The notes under the pieces are model-generated. The model ran no database searches and was not told where the DNA came from. It worked only from the letters and a program-made list of their open reading frames with translations. Source: Bog-473 sp963782415 (GTDB lineage Bacteria; Actinomycetota; Acidimicrobiia; Acidimicrobiales; RAAP-2). From it: 64,000 nucleotides of DNA. Shown one piece after another: positions 47,488-56,705 of the stretch. The stretch is taken from positions 992,001 through 1,056,000 of the forward strand of contig CAWAJT010000004.1 of assembly GCA_963782415.1 (NCBI GenBank), read 5' to 3'. The translations under genes and the position numbers were made by a program. The number at the start of each line of letters is the position of its first letter. The first letter of the stretch is position 1.

Positions 47488-48221
47488 CGGTCGTCCTCAT
47501 TCACGGCGGTGGCGCCACAGCCCACTTTTGGGACCGTCTTATCCCGTACCTCGACGGGGAGTCCCTCGCCGTCGACCTGCCCGGGCGGAGGTCGCGGCCG
47601 GCTGACCTGGCGACGTTGACCGTCGAGCAGGAGGTGGCGTCGGTGGCAGCCGACATCGAGGCTGGCGCCGGCCCCGGTCCGGTGACGCTGGTGGCGCACT
47701 CTTCCGGCGGCCTGGTCGTGCCCGGCGTCGTCGCCGCCCTCGGTGGTCGCGTCGATGCCATCGTCTTGAACGCGGCGCTGGTGCCCGCCGAGGGAGGGTG
47801 CGGCATCGACTGCATGCAGGAACGGCACCGCGACGGGCTCCGCCTGGCGGTGGAGGCAGCGGCCAAGGAGGGACGGGCGATCACGTTGCCCGGTCCGCCG
47901 GCCGACCCGAGGGCGTTGCGCCACTCCTACGGCACCGAGCCGTTGGACGACGAGACCCTGGCGTTCGTCGTTGACCCGGCGCGCGCGGTGGAGGACACGG
48001 TGCACCACTACTTCCAACCGGTGTACTGGTCGCTCGCAGCCGGCGTGCCGATCACCTATGTGCTGAACACACGGGACCGGCCCGTCCGTCCCGACATGCA
48101 GGAGGCGATGGCAGCGCGGTTGCCGGCCCCGGTCGAGGTCAGACACGTCGACGCTGGGCACCTGCTTCCGGTGACGTCACCCGCTGTGTTCGCGGAGATC
48201 GTCAACGGCGTGGCTGGCTGA
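47484..48221 (+). CDS. Alpha/beta hydrolase
   Basis: This is a 245-aa alpha/beta hydrolase with VVLIHGGGATAHFW (oxyanion region), nucleophile AHSSGG, an acid candidate in LNTRDRPV and the histidine in DAGHLLPV. It has the short cap of esterases of the RsbQ/haloperoxidase-like type. The substrate is unknown. The ATG overlaps the stop of the tiny upstream ORF and is followed by a strong terminator hairpin at 48417-48443, about 195 bp after its stop codon. Confidence 0.85.
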   Translation: MTVVLIHGGGATAHFWDRLIPYLDGESLAVDLPGRRSRPADLATLTVEQEVASVAADIEAGAGPGPVTLVAHSSGGLVVPGVVAALGGRVDAIVLNAALVPAEGGCGIDCMQERHRDGLRLAVEAAAKEGRAITLPGPPADPRALRHSYGTEPLDDETLAFVVDPARAVEDTVHHYFQPVYWSLAAGVPITYVLNTRDRPVRPDMQEAMAARLPAPVEVRHVDAGHLLPVTSPAVFAEIVNGVAG

Positions 48222-48416
48222 CGCGGCGCCGGGGGCGGGGCGGAGCAACGCCGGCGTCGCCATCGCCACGGCAAGGACGGCGACGACCACCACGGCACGC
48301 CGAGCGTGGCGGCCGAGACGCCCTTCGTGTCACTGGTGGACGGAGGACGGCGCCGGTGTCCCGCCGGGCGCCTGCGCCATCGCCGCTTACTGAGCTCGGG
48401 CGACTCCTCGACCCAG

Positions 48417-48443
48417 GCCGGCGCCGGCCGACCCGGCGCCGGC
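48417..48443. terminator. Strong hairpin between convergent hydrolase and metH
   Basis: A perfect 11-bp stem, GCCGGCGCCGG / CCGGCGCCGGC with a 5-nt loop, sits between the two converging genes, 27 bp from the metH stop. Confidence 0.6.
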
Positions 48444-48469
48444 ACCGGCGCACCGGGCCCGCGGCGCGC

Positions 48470-51400
48470 TCACGCCACGAAGTACTTGGCCTCGGGGTGG
48501 TGGCAGATGATGGCGTCGGTGGTCTGCTCGGGGTTGAGCTGGAATCCCTCGCTCACCGTCACGCCGATGCGGTCCCCACCCAGCAGCTCCACGACCTTGG
48601 CGTTGTCGGTCAGATCAGGGCAGGCCGGGTAGCCCCAGGAGTAGCGCCCACCGCGGTACTGCTGGCGGAAGAGTCCGGTCAGCGTCGGACCGTCCTCGGC
48701 GGCGAATCCGAGCTCCTCGCGGATCCGGCGGTGCCAGTACTCGGCGGTGGCCTCGGCCATCTCGACGCTGAGACCGTGCAGGAAGAGGTACTCCTGGTAG
48801 TGGTTCTCGGCGAAGAGCCGAGCCGTCTCCTCCGAGGCCCGGGCCCCGATGGTGCAGAGCATGAAGCTGGCGAAGTCTTCGCCGCCGGACTCCGACGGGC
48901 GGAAGAAGTCCGAGATGCACAGCCACGGTTCCTTGCGCTGGCGGGGGAAGGTGAAGCGCATCCATTCCGAGGTCCGCGACTCGTCCTTCCAGATGACGAG
49001 GTCGTTGCCCTCGGCGTTGGCGGCGAAGTGGCCGTAGGCCACTGACGGCACCAGCAGATCGCCTTCCTTGGCCTTGCTCAGCTGCTCGCGCAGCGTTGCC
49101 TTCACGCGGTCCTTGAACTCGGTGTCGTTCTCGCCGTTCTCCGGTCGGTAGCCCCATTGGTTGCGGAAGAGCGCGGTCAGGTTGAGGTACTCGGCGATGT
49201 CGTCGAGCGGAATCCCGACGGCCACCCGGCTCCCCACGAAAGGTGGGGTGAACAACGGGTTGTCGACCGCTACGTCGGCCCGAGCGGGCTGGCCCTCCAC
49301 CGGGGTCGTGTCCTGATCGTCCAGCCGGCTGCGCCGGGGCACGTTCTTCTCCGAGATCTCGCGTCCGAAGAGAGGATCCTCCTGGCCGCTTCGCTTCAGC
49401 TCGACGAGTCGGTCCATGGTGCGCAGCCCTTCGAAGGCGTCGCGCCCGTAGAAGAGCCGGCCGTCGTAGACCTCGCGCAGGTCGCGCTCGACGTAGGTGC
49501 GCGTCAGGGCGGCACCGCCCAGGAGGACCGGGATGTTCGACAGCGAGCGCTCGTTCAGCTCGACCAGGTTCTCGCGCATGATCAAAGTCGACTTCACCAG
49601 CAGGCCGCTCATGCCGATGGCATCCGCTTTGTGCTCCTCGACAGCGGTCACCATCTCGTTGATGCCGATTTTGATGCCGAGGTTCACCACCTCGTAGCCG
49701 TTGTTGGTCAGGATGATGTCGACCAGGTTCTTGCCGATGTCGTGCACGTCGCCCTTGACCGTGGCGAGGACGACGGTGCCCTTGCCGCCCTGGTCCGACT
49801 TCTCCATGTGCGGCTCCAGGAATGCCACTGCGCTCTTCATGGTCTCGGCGGACTGCAGCACGAAGGGCAGCTGCATTTCGCCCGAGGCGAAGCGCTCGCC
49901 GACGACCTTCATGCCCTCGAGAAGGATGTCGTTGACGATCGCCAGTGCGGCTGTGCCCGCTTCGAGCGATTCGGTGAGGTCATCCTCCAGGCCGTTGCGG
50001 TTCCCGTCAATGATGCGCTGCGACAGGCGGCGGTCGACCGGCCAGTCGAGGTGCTCGTCGGCGGCCCCGGTGTTGACCTTGACGCCCTCGAAGAGCGACA
50101 GGAGCTCCTGGAGAGGGTCGTACCCGTCCGTCCGGCGGTTGTAGACGAGGTCCAGGCAGACCTCCTTCGCCCGGTCCTCAATGCGCGAGAGCGGGAGGAT
50201 CTTGGAGGCGTGGACGATGGCCGAGTCGAGCCCGGCTTCCACGCACTCGTGCAAGAACACCGAGTTGAGTACCTGGCGGGCGGCTGGGTTGAGGCCGAAG
50301 GACACATTGGAGAGGCCGAGGATGGTCGAGACACCGGGCAGCTCGGCCTTGATGCGCCGGATGCCCTCGATCGTCTCGATCCCGTCCTCGCGACTCTCCT
50401 CCATGCCCGTCGAGAGCGGGAGGGCCAGCGGGTCGAAGAGCAGGTCCTCGGGCTCAAGGCCGTAGCGCTCGACGGCGATATCGCGGATGTTGCGGGCGGC
50501 CCGCAGCTTCCACTCTGCCGTGCGCGCCTGGCCCTCCTCGTCGATGCAGGTGCAGACGACGGCGGCACCGAACTCGCGCGCCAGGCGCAAGAACGTGTCG
50601 AGGCGCGTGCCCGGCCCGTCGCCCTCCTCCAGGTTGACGGAGTTGAGGACGGGGCGCCCGCCGATCCACTCCAGCGCGGCGCGCGCGACGGGACCTTCGG
50701 TGGAGTCGACCATGATCGGCACGCTCGACTGGGTGCAGAGCCGGCTCGCCACCTCGGTCATGTCGGACACGCCGTCGGCTCCGGTGTAGTCGACGCACAC
50801 GTCAATGAGGTGCGACCCCTCCTTGACCTGGTCCCGCGCCATGCCGACGACGGTGTCCCAGTCGGCGTCCAGCATGGCCTCGCGGAAGGCCTTGGACCCG
50901 TTGGCATTGGTGCGCTCGCCGACCGCGAGATACGACGAGTCCTGCGCGAACGGGACCGAGGTGTAGATGGAGGCGGCCGCTGGTTCGTACGCGGGCGCGC
51001 GCCGTGCCGGCGTGGCATCCGCGCAGCGCGTGACCACGGCGGTCAAGTGCGCCGGCGTCGTTCCGCAGCACCCGCCGACGACGGATACCCCGAACTCGGT
51101 GACGAAGCGATGCAGGTGCTCGGCCAGGTCGTCTGGAGTGAGGTCGTAGTGCATGTTGCCGTCGACGACCGACGGGAGGCCCGCATTCGGGACGCAGGCG
51201 ATCGGCACGCGGCTGGCCCCCGAAAGGTGGCGCAGCGCCTCGCTCATCTCCACCGGACCGGTGGCGCAGTTGAGGCCCACGACGTCGACCTGCATCGCAT
51301 CGAGCACGGTCAGCGCGGCGCCGATCTCCGTGCCGGGCAGCATGCGGCCGGTCAGCTCAATCGTCACCTGCGCCTGCAGGGGGACGTACCGGTCGAGCGC

Positions 51401-51982
51401 CACCATGGCGCGCCGGGCGCCGTTCACCGCGGCCTTGATGGACAGCATGTCGAACTGCGTCTCAATCAGAAGGAGGTCGACGCCGCCTTCGAGCAGTCCG
51501 AGCGCCTGTTCCTCGTAGGCGTCGCGGAACTCGGCGTAGGAGATGTGCCCGAGCGTCGGAAACTTGGTGCCGGGCCCCATGGAGCCGGCGACCCAGCGCG
51601 GTCGATCGGGCGTGGCGAACTCGTCCCGCACGGAGCAGGCCAGCTCGGCGGCGCGGCGGGTGAGCTCGCGGGCGCGGTCGGCCAACCCGTATTCGGCGAG
51701 GACGACCGAGGTCGAGCCGAACGTGTCCGTCTCGACGACGTCGCAGCCAACCTCGTAGAACGAGCGGTGCACCTGGGCCACGAGGTCGGGCCGGGTCTCG
51801 ACCAGCCACTCGTTGCAGCCCTCGAATTCGGGCCCCCCGAAGTCGTCCGCTTCGAGGCCCAGGAGTTGCAGGTTCGTCCCCATGGCCCCGTCGAAGATGA
51901 CGACGCGCTCGTTGAGCGCCTGCAGGTAGGTGGAGGCGGACGGGCTGAGCCGACCGAGGAGTTCAGGCGAGGGAGTTACCAC
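48470..51982 (-). CDS. metH: Cobalamin-dependent methionine synthase MetH
   Basis: This is a ~1170-aa four-module enzyme. The homocysteine-binding domain carries zinc ligands C239 (GLNCATG) and the C305-C306 pair (GGCCGTTP). The methyltetrahydrofolate-binding domain follows (IMVDSTEG, GLSNVSFGL). The cobalamin domain has the ligand H747 in DVHDIGKN, and the C-terminal reactivation domain ends with GLFRQQYRGGRYSWGYPAC. It moves the methyl group from methyl-THF to homocysteine via methylcobalamin. GTG 51982 is chosen because TATCCT lies 6 nt before it; a longer start at 52042 overlaps the adenosyltransferase. It is divergent from that gene. Confidence 0.95.
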   Translation of the reverse strand: MVTPSPELLGRLSPSASTYLQALNERVVIFDGAMGTNLQLLGLEADDFGGPEFEGCNEWLVETRPDLVAQVHRSFYEVGCDVVETDTFGSTSVVLAEYGLADRARELTRRAAELACSVRDEFATPDRPRWVAGSMGPGTKFPTLGHISYAEFRDAYEEQALGLLEGGVDLLLIETQFDMLSIKAAVNGARRAMVALDRYVPLQAQVTIELTGRMLPGTEIGAALTVLDAMQVDVVGLNCATGPVEMSEALRHLSGASRVPIACVPNAGLPSVVDGNMHYDLTPDDLAEHLHRFVTEFGVSVVGGCCGTTPAHLTAVVTRCADATPARRAPAYEPAAASIYTSVPFAQDSSYLAVGERTNANGSKAFREAMLDADWDTVVGMARDQVKEGSHLIDVCVDYTGADGVSDMTEVASRLCTQSSVPIMVDSTEGPVARAALEWIGGRPVLNSVNLEEGDGPGTRLDTFLRLAREFGAAVVCTCIDEEGQARTAEWKLRAARNIRDIAVERYGLEPEDLLFDPLALPLSTGMEESREDGIETIEGIRRIKAELPGVSTILGLSNVSFGLNPAARQVLNSVFLHECVEAGLDSAIVHASKILPLSRIEDRAKEVCLDLVYNRRTDGYDPLQELLSLFEGVKVNTGAADEHLDWPVDRRLSQRIIDGNRNGLEDDLTESLEAGTAALAIVNDILLEGMKVVGERFASGEMQLPFVLQSAETMKSAVAFLEPHMEKSDQGGKGTVVLATVKGDVHDIGKNLVDIILTNNGYEVVNLGIKIGINEMVTAVEEHKADAIGMSGLLVKSTLIMRENLVELNERSLSNIPVLLGGAALTRTYVERDLREVYDGRLFYGRDAFEGLRTMDRLVELKRSGQEDPLFGREISEKNVPRRSRLDDQDTTPVEGQPARADVAVDNPLFTPPFVGSRVAVGIPLDDIAEYLNLTALFRNQWGYRPENGENDTEFKDRVKATLREQLSKAKEGDLLVPSVAYGHFAANAEGNDLVIWKDESRTSEWMRFTFPRQRKEPWLCISDFFRPSESGGEDFASFMLCTIGARASEETARLFAENHYQEYLFLHGLSVEMAEATAEYWHRRIREELGFAAEDGPTLTGLFRQQYRGGRYSWGYPACPDLTDNAKVVELLGGDRIGVTVSEGFQLNPEQTTDAIICHHPEAKYFVA

Positions 51983-51988
51983 CCACAC

Positions 51989-51994
51989 AGGATA
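51989..51994 (-). promoter_or_regulatory. Leaderless -10 box for metH
   Basis: Minus-strand TATCCT is followed by 6 nt and the GTG at 51982. The gap between the divergent metH and adenosyltransferase starts is only ~58 bp. Confidence 0.45.
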
Positions 51995-52026
51995 CCGGCC
52001 ACCCTCTGGGTCCCCAGTACCCCCGG

Positions 52027-52032
52027 TAGCAT
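52027..52032 (+). promoter_or_regulatory. Leaderless -10 box for cobalamin adenosyltransferase
   Basis: TAGCAT is followed by 8 nt and the ATG at 52041. Confidence 0.4.
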
Positions 52033-52040
52033 CCCGCACC

Positions 52041-52592
52041 ATGGCGCCACGTATTTACACCAAGCGGGGTGACGACGGGACGACAGGCCTGCTCTACGGG
52101 GGTCGTGTGCGCAAGGACTCCTGGCGGATTGAGCTGAACGGCGTCGTCGACGAGGCGCAGGCCGCCATCGGCGTGGCCCGGGCCGAGACGCCGGTGGGAA
52201 CAGAGGTGAACGACCGTCTCGTCGTGCTGGCCCGCGACTTGTACGTCCTGATGGCGGAGGTGGCCACCGCCCCCGAGAACCGATCCAAGCTGCAGGCGGG
52301 CTCCAGCCTCGTGACGCCGGACATGGTGGTCGCCCTGGAGACGGGCATCGACGATCTCCTTGCCCGCTTCGACATGCCGAGTGACTTCACCGTGCCGGGG
52401 GAGAACCCTGTGTCGGCCGCGCTCGACCTGGCACGGACCATTGTGCGCAGGGCCGAGCGGCTCGCCGTGGCTCAGCCCACCGATGGCTCGTACGTCATCG
52501 CCTACCTCAACCGGCTGTCCGATCTGCTCTGGGCGATGGCGCGCTGGCAGGAGGGGCCCGAGCACGTCCTGTCCAAGGAGACTGGCCCCTGA
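52041..52592 (+). CDS. PduO-type ATP:cob(I)alamin adenosyltransferase
   Basis: This is a 183-aa PduO family protein. The N-terminal IYTKRGDDGTTGLLYGGRV with its Thr/Gly ATP-binding loop, the RAERLAVAQ and LNRLSDLLWAMAR helices and the terminal region match the family. It transfers adenosyl from ATP to cob(I)alamin to make AdoCbl, the cofactor of the acyl-CoA mutase at 60013. It is divergent from metH, a methylcobalamin enzyme, which ties both cobalamin forms to one promoter region. Confidence 0.92.
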   Translation: MAPRIYTKRGDDGTTGLLYGGRVRKDSWRIELNGVVDEAQAAIGVARAETPVGTEVNDRLVVLARDLYVLMAEVATAPENRSKLQAGSSLVTPDMVVALETGIDDLLARFDMPSDFTVPGENPVSAALDLARTIVRRAERLAVAQPTDGSYVIAYLNRLSDLLWAMARWQEGPEHVLSKETGP

Positions 52593-52623
52593 GGGTCCTC
52601 GCGCCGCGGTGACGCGTGTGCGG

Positions 52624-53236
52624 TCATGTCCATCGCCCTCGATGAATGCGGTCCGTCGCGTCGGGACCACTGCGGCTCAGAGAGGCGGAGCGATGGTCCT
52701 TGCCGTCTGGGTGGCCGAGTGGCACGGCGCAGAACAAACGCCACCCTTCGGGGACGCCGAGCCGCGGCGGAAAGGGCCGATTCGCCCCGGAACGCGCCGA
52801 GCACGCAGGCACCGAGTCCCGCGTCGACCGCCGCCAGGAGGACGGTCATGACGCCGAAGGCGGCGTCACCGATCCAGTACGGGATGGGCCAGGCCGCTGT
52901 TCTTGTGCCCAGACCCGCGGCCACCTTGTCCGGTTCGGCGTAGCGGGCCACGTAGGCGTCGGGCGAGGTGTAGGCGAGCAGCACCACCGGAGCGTGGGCC
53001 AGGCCGTCCGCCCACTCCGGGTGGCGCGCTCGCCAGGCCTCGTCGGTGGTCGTGTCGAAGTAGGCGGACGTCTGCTCAGGGCCTTCGAGCACCACCCAGG
53101 CCGTGCCTCGCGTGTTCCCGGCCGTGGGGGACCGCAATGCGGCGGTCAAGAGCCTGTCGAGGACGCCAGGATCGACCGGCTCGGCACTGAAGCTCCGCAC
53201 CATGGCTCGACGCTGAATGACCTCGTGGAGATCCAT
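52624..53236 (-). pseudogene. Nitroreductase family protein, frameshifted near the C-terminus
   Basis: The frame from MDLHEVIQRRAMVRSF to GAFRGESALSAA is a standard FMN nitroreductase with YWIGDAAFGVMTVLLAAVDAGLG. From there this frame turns into arginine-rich nonsense, while an adjoining minus-strand frame continues with LGVPEGWRLFCAVPLGHPDG and the SASLSRS tail expected of the family. A single-base indel near 52770 in a GC run would join them to ~205 aa. It could be a real frameshift or an assembly error. The native enzyme would reduce nitro compounds or quinones with NAD(P)H. Confidence 0.7.
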
Positions 53237-53377
53237 GAGCGGGCAGTCTGGCATTGGAGGTGCCCCGCCCCGACGGCCCTGGCCGCCCCCCTTCCGGGGA
53301 ATGTTGACCCCGTTGGTAGTGTTTAACGAATCGAGGCCAGCCGGCCGAGCGTGTCGGCACGACCCGGAGGTTTGAGA

Positions 53378-54541
53378 GTGCCCACCCCCCGAGATCTATT
53401 GAACGAGGCCAAGGCGTCCATCCGCGAGGTGGACCAGGCCGAGGCGCAGGCCCTGTTGGAGGTCGGTGGCGTGACCTTCCTCGATGTCCGGGAGCCGGAC
53501 GAGTACGAGCAGGGAGCGCTGCCCAACGCCGTGCACCTGCCCCGCGGCCACCTCGAGTTCCAGGTGGAGGGCAAGCTGCCCGACAAGGCGGCCCCGGTCG
53601 TCGTCTACTGCGCCGGGGGCGTGCGCTCGGCCTTCGCCGCCAAGACGATGAACGATCTGGGCTACACCGACGTGCAGTCGATGATCGGCGGCTTCAACAA
53701 GTGGAAGGACGACGACCGGCCCTGGGCGGCGCCCCAGACGCTGACCCCGGCCCAGCGCAACCGCTACCAGCGCCACGTCCTGCTGCCCGAGGTGGGCGAG
53801 ACGGGCCAGCTCAAGCTGCTCGGCTCCAAGGTGCTGCTGCTCGGCGCCGGGGGCCTGGGCTCGCCGGCCGCGCTGTACCTGGCCGCCGCCGGCGTGGGCA
53901 CGCTCGGCATCATCGACATGGACGTCGTCGACGAGTCGAACCTGCAACGTCAGATCCTCCACAACATGGACCGTGTGGGTGACCGCAAGGTCGACTCCGC
54001 CAAGAAGACGCTGACGGCGCTGAACCCCGACGTCAACGTGGTCACGTACGACGTGCGTCTCGGTGCCGACAACATCCTCGACATCATCGACGGCTACGAC
54101 GCCATCGTCGACGGGACCGACAACTTCCCGACCCGCTATCTCGTCAACGATGCCTCGCTGCTCAAGCGGATCCCCGTGATCCACGGGTCGATCTTCCGCT
54201 TCGAGGGTCAGGTCACGGTCTTCGATCCCTACAACGGGCCCTGCTACCGCTGCCTGATCCCCGAACCGCCGCCGGCCGAACTGGCGCCCTCGTGCTCCGA
54301 GGCCGGCGTGCTGGGTGTCCTCCCCGGCATCATCGGCTCCATCCAGGCCATTGAGACCATCAAGATGCTGCTCGGACTCGGTGACCCTCTGATCGGGCGC
54401 CTGCTCTCCTACGACGCGCTGGAGGAGTCCTTCCGGACGTTCAAGGTGCGGCGGGACCCCGCCTGCCCGGCTTGCGGGCCCGATGCCGGCGAGATCGTCA
54501 TCGCCGAGTACGACGATCTCTGCATGCCGCACGCCCACTGA
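53378..54541 (+). CDS. Rhodanese-E1-like sulfur-carrier activating protein (MoeZ/ThiF-like)
   Basis: This is a 387-aa fusion with the rhodanese domain first: residues ~15-115 with active C78 in VVYCAGGVRS and the DVREPDEYEQG loop. The E1-like adenylating domain follows, from ~125, with VLLLGAGGLGSPAAL, RHVLLPEVG, a CYRC and a CPAC pair for zinc, and DGTDNFPTRY. It would adenylate a ThiS/MoaD-like carrier and load sulfur through the rhodanese. In mycobacterial MoeZ the rhodanese is C-terminal, so this is the reverse order. The GTG has a GGAGG site 7 nt upstream. Confidence 0.9.
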   Translation: MPTPRDLLNEAKASIREVDQAEAQALLEVGGVTFLDVREPDEYEQGALPNAVHLPRGHLEFQVEGKLPDKAAPVVVYCAGGVRSAFAAKTMNDLGYTDVQSMIGGFNKWKDDDRPWAAPQTLTPAQRNRYQRHVLLPEVGETGQLKLLGSKVLLLGAGGLGSPAALYLAAAGVGTLGIIDMDVVDESNLQRQILHNMDRVGDRKVDSAKKTLTALNPDVNVVTYDVRLGADNILDIIDGYDAIVDGTDNFPTRYLVNDASLLKRIPVIHGSIFRFEGQVTVFDPYNGPCYRCLIPEPPPAELAPSCSEAGVLGVLPGIIGSIQAIETIKMLLGLGDPLIGRLLSYDALEESFRTFKVRRDPACPACGPDAGEIVIAEYDDLCMPHAH

Positions 54542-54548
54542 GGACCCG

Positions 54549-54573
54549 GCCGGCGTGGACCGACGTCGCCGGC
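54549..54573. terminator. Hairpin between convergent E1-like and membrane-protein genes
   Basis: A 7-bp GCCGGCG / CGCCGGC stem with an 11-nt loop lies in the 49-bp gap. Confidence 0.5.
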
Positions 54574-54590
54574 GACGGTGCCGCCGCCGT

Positions 54591-56423
54591 TCACGAGGTG
54601 GTCCAGAGCCGCACGCCGCCGTCGGTCCGGTGCGGGCCGTAGGCCCTGTCGAAGAGCCGCGTGGCGCAGTCCGAGCCCGGGGCCGAGACGACGACAGCCG
54701 CCAACGACGCATTCCAGCGGCGAAGTTCGGCGCGAACGGCCGGCGGTGCAAGCCGCGGCTGGCCACCACCGGCACACTCGGCCAGGACCTCCTGCACCAG
54801 GGAGGGGTCGCTGTCGAACGTCGCCGTGCCGTCAGCGCTCCGGAAGACGGCGTACCCGCCGGGCATCTTGAAAGTGTCGTGGGCCATTGCCTGCCAGAGC
54901 ATGGCCGACGCGTCGACAGGGCTGGCGAACGGATAGACGACGACGGTCGTGCCGACCGGTATTGATCGGGCAGCGCCGGTGAACCACGACGGGACAACGC
55001 TCGGATCCGACCCATAGGGCCAGACGGGGAGCAAGGGGATCAGGGTGACCACAACCAGGACGGTGGTGGCGGCGGTGGCCCGGAGCCGGTCGCCGGGCTG
55101 ACCCCGTCCGACCAGTCGTGCGTAGACCTCGTCGACGAACAGCGCGAGGAGCAGCGCGGCGAACAGCCAGAAGAACTCGACGTAGCGGGACGCGGCACCA
55201 CTCTCGAAGAGAGGGAGATGGGCCAGGACGTCGAACGGCAAGGGGATCCCCGTCTTGTGCCCGTCGACATGGAGGTAGGACCCCATCGACAGCACCATCC
55301 CGGCCACGGCCATCAGAGCGGCGAACTGCACGAGTCGCCGGCGCCGAAGCGCAATGGTGCCCACGACCAAAATGATCACGAGTGGGATGCCCACGTAGGA
55401 GCCGTTCTCGTTGGGGGCGGCCATGGTGATGCGCCAGTTGGCGTCGCGTTCGGCGACGAGGGAATCACCCAAGGTGGCGTGTCCGAAGGTGAAGCGTTGG
55501 ACCTCCGTGGGGACGATGAGGCCCACCGGGTCGCTCGACAGACCGGCGATCACGGTCGGGCTCTGCGCGGGACCAGTGATGTGTTCGGGACCTTCCAGTG
55601 CCGTCCAGACCCCGAATCCGCTGCCCAGCACGAATACCAGCAGCGCACACGCGCCCATCCGCGCCAGCCGTGGGATGTCGACGGCCGGGCGCCGGAGCAG
55701 CCAGTAGATGATCCACAGGGCGGCAGCTATGGCGGCCATGACGGCCATTGACGCGAACACTTCGGCCGAGACGTACAGCTGAGCAACGAAGCATCCTCCG
55801 ACAAGGATGCCTGTCAGCCATGGAGGATCCGACTTCGTTCTGAAGAAGCGGTCGAGCAAGAGCACAACGAGAGGCGGCAGAAAGCCGACGATGAGAAACA
55901 GATGGGCGCCGCCTTCCGCCGCGACGAAGGGCGAGAAGCCATAGAGCAACCCGCCGACGAATGCAGCAGGGCGCCAACGGATGAAACGTCTTGCCATCAG
56001 ATAGAAGGTCATGGCCGAGCTGGCGAGTGCGAGGTTCACCATGACGTTGAACGTGGCGATGGGACCGAAGAGAAGGGTGATAGGTGTCCCCAGCGCACCG
56101 AGCAGCGGCATTGTCGTGTTGTCCATCAGGTTGATGCCCGATGGCGCGTTCAGGAAATTGTTCGCCAGAGGATTGTGGCCGTGAAGGAGCGCCCACGGTG
56201 TCTGGGCCAGGAACCAGATCTCTTCGGGCACATCGGCACCACCCAGTTGGACCGTGTGGGTGACCCCGTGCCGCCACGTCCCGGCGTTGGCGAACAGCGA
56301 GATGCCGAGGTAGGCGATCGCCACCGAGAGGGTGACCCAGCCACCGTCGCGTCGGCGCGTCGGTGGGGCGGCCGCCGGGCGCCGTTCACGGCCCGAGGGG
56401 TGTGCGACGGCCAGATCAGTCAC
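54591..56423 (-). CDS. Polytopic membrane protein, GT-C-like
   Basis: This is a 610-aa integral membrane protein with about a dozen hydrophobic segments, for example LSVAIAYLGISLFANAG, AMTFYLMARRF, FLIVGFLPPLVVLLLDRF, ACALLVFVLGSGFGVWTAL, GIPLVIILVVGTIAL and ATTVLVVVTLIPLLPVW. The DVPEEIWFLAQTPWALLHG loop after the first helix and the long lumenal C-terminal domain resemble actinobacterial GT-C glycosyltransferases or YfhO-like proteins, but no decisive DxD-type motif was pinned down. A role in cell-envelope glycan export is inferred. It is divergent from the hydrolase at 56706. Confidence 0.75.
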   Translation of the reverse strand: MTDLAVAHPSGRERRPAAAPPTRRRDGGWVTLSVAIAYLGISLFANAGTWRHGVTHTVQLGGADVPEEIWFLAQTPWALLHGHNPLANNFLNAPSGINLMDNTTMPLLGALGTPITLLFGPIATFNVMVNLALASSAMTFYLMARRFIRWRPAAFVGGLLYGFSPFVAAEGGAHLFLIVGFLPPLVVLLLDRFFRTKSDPPWLTGILVGGCFVAQLYVSAEVFASMAVMAAIAAALWIIYWLLRRPAVDIPRLARMGACALLVFVLGSGFGVWTALEGPEHITGPAQSPTVIAGLSSDPVGLIVPTEVQRFTFGHATLGDSLVAERDANWRITMAAPNENGSYVGIPLVIILVVGTIALRRRRLVQFAALMAVAGMVLSMGSYLHVDGHKTGIPLPFDVLAHLPLFESGAASRYVEFFWLFAALLLALFVDEVYARLVGRGQPGDRLRATAATTVLVVVTLIPLLPVWPYGSDPSVVPSWFTGAARSIPVGTTVVVYPFASPVDASAMLWQAMAHDTFKMPGGYAVFRSADGTATFDSDPSLVQEVLAECAGGGQPRLAPPAVRAELRRWNASLAAVVVSAPGSDCATRLFDRAYGPHRTDGGVRLWTTS

Positions 56424-56705
56424 GACTGTGGCTCCCCGAGACGGCCAGGGCCAGCGGCCCTCGCCTGCCTATCTCGCGCCGGGGGGCAGATCCTTCGCCC
56501 AGCCAACTGGGCCCAGCCGTGCGAAACCCCCCGCATCACGCGTGGACCAGCGGCGATGCTCTCGAGAGGTCGAGTCGCACGGTGTTCCGTTGCGGTCCAC
56601 CCGGCGGAAGCTACCAGCTCCCTCGTCGGCTCCCCTGGGCAACCCAGATACCCGTGGCGCCGTCAGCACGCCTCTCGAGCGCGCTGGGGGGTCACCCGCT
56701 AGACA

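Noticed and set aside
48230..48370. A minus-strand signal-peptide-like frame (RRAVVVVAVLAVAMATPALL)
   Set aside because: It has no good start codon and stops soon after the hydrophobic stretch; it lies in a convergent gap.
51983..52040. A cobalamin riboswitch between metH and the adenosyltransferase
   Set aside because: The 58-bp gap is far too short for the ~200-nt cobalamin element.
49157..52072. A 971-aa plus-strand ORF antisense to metH
   Set aside because: It is a G+C-bias shadow: MetH on the other strand has all domains and motifs, while this frame shows none.
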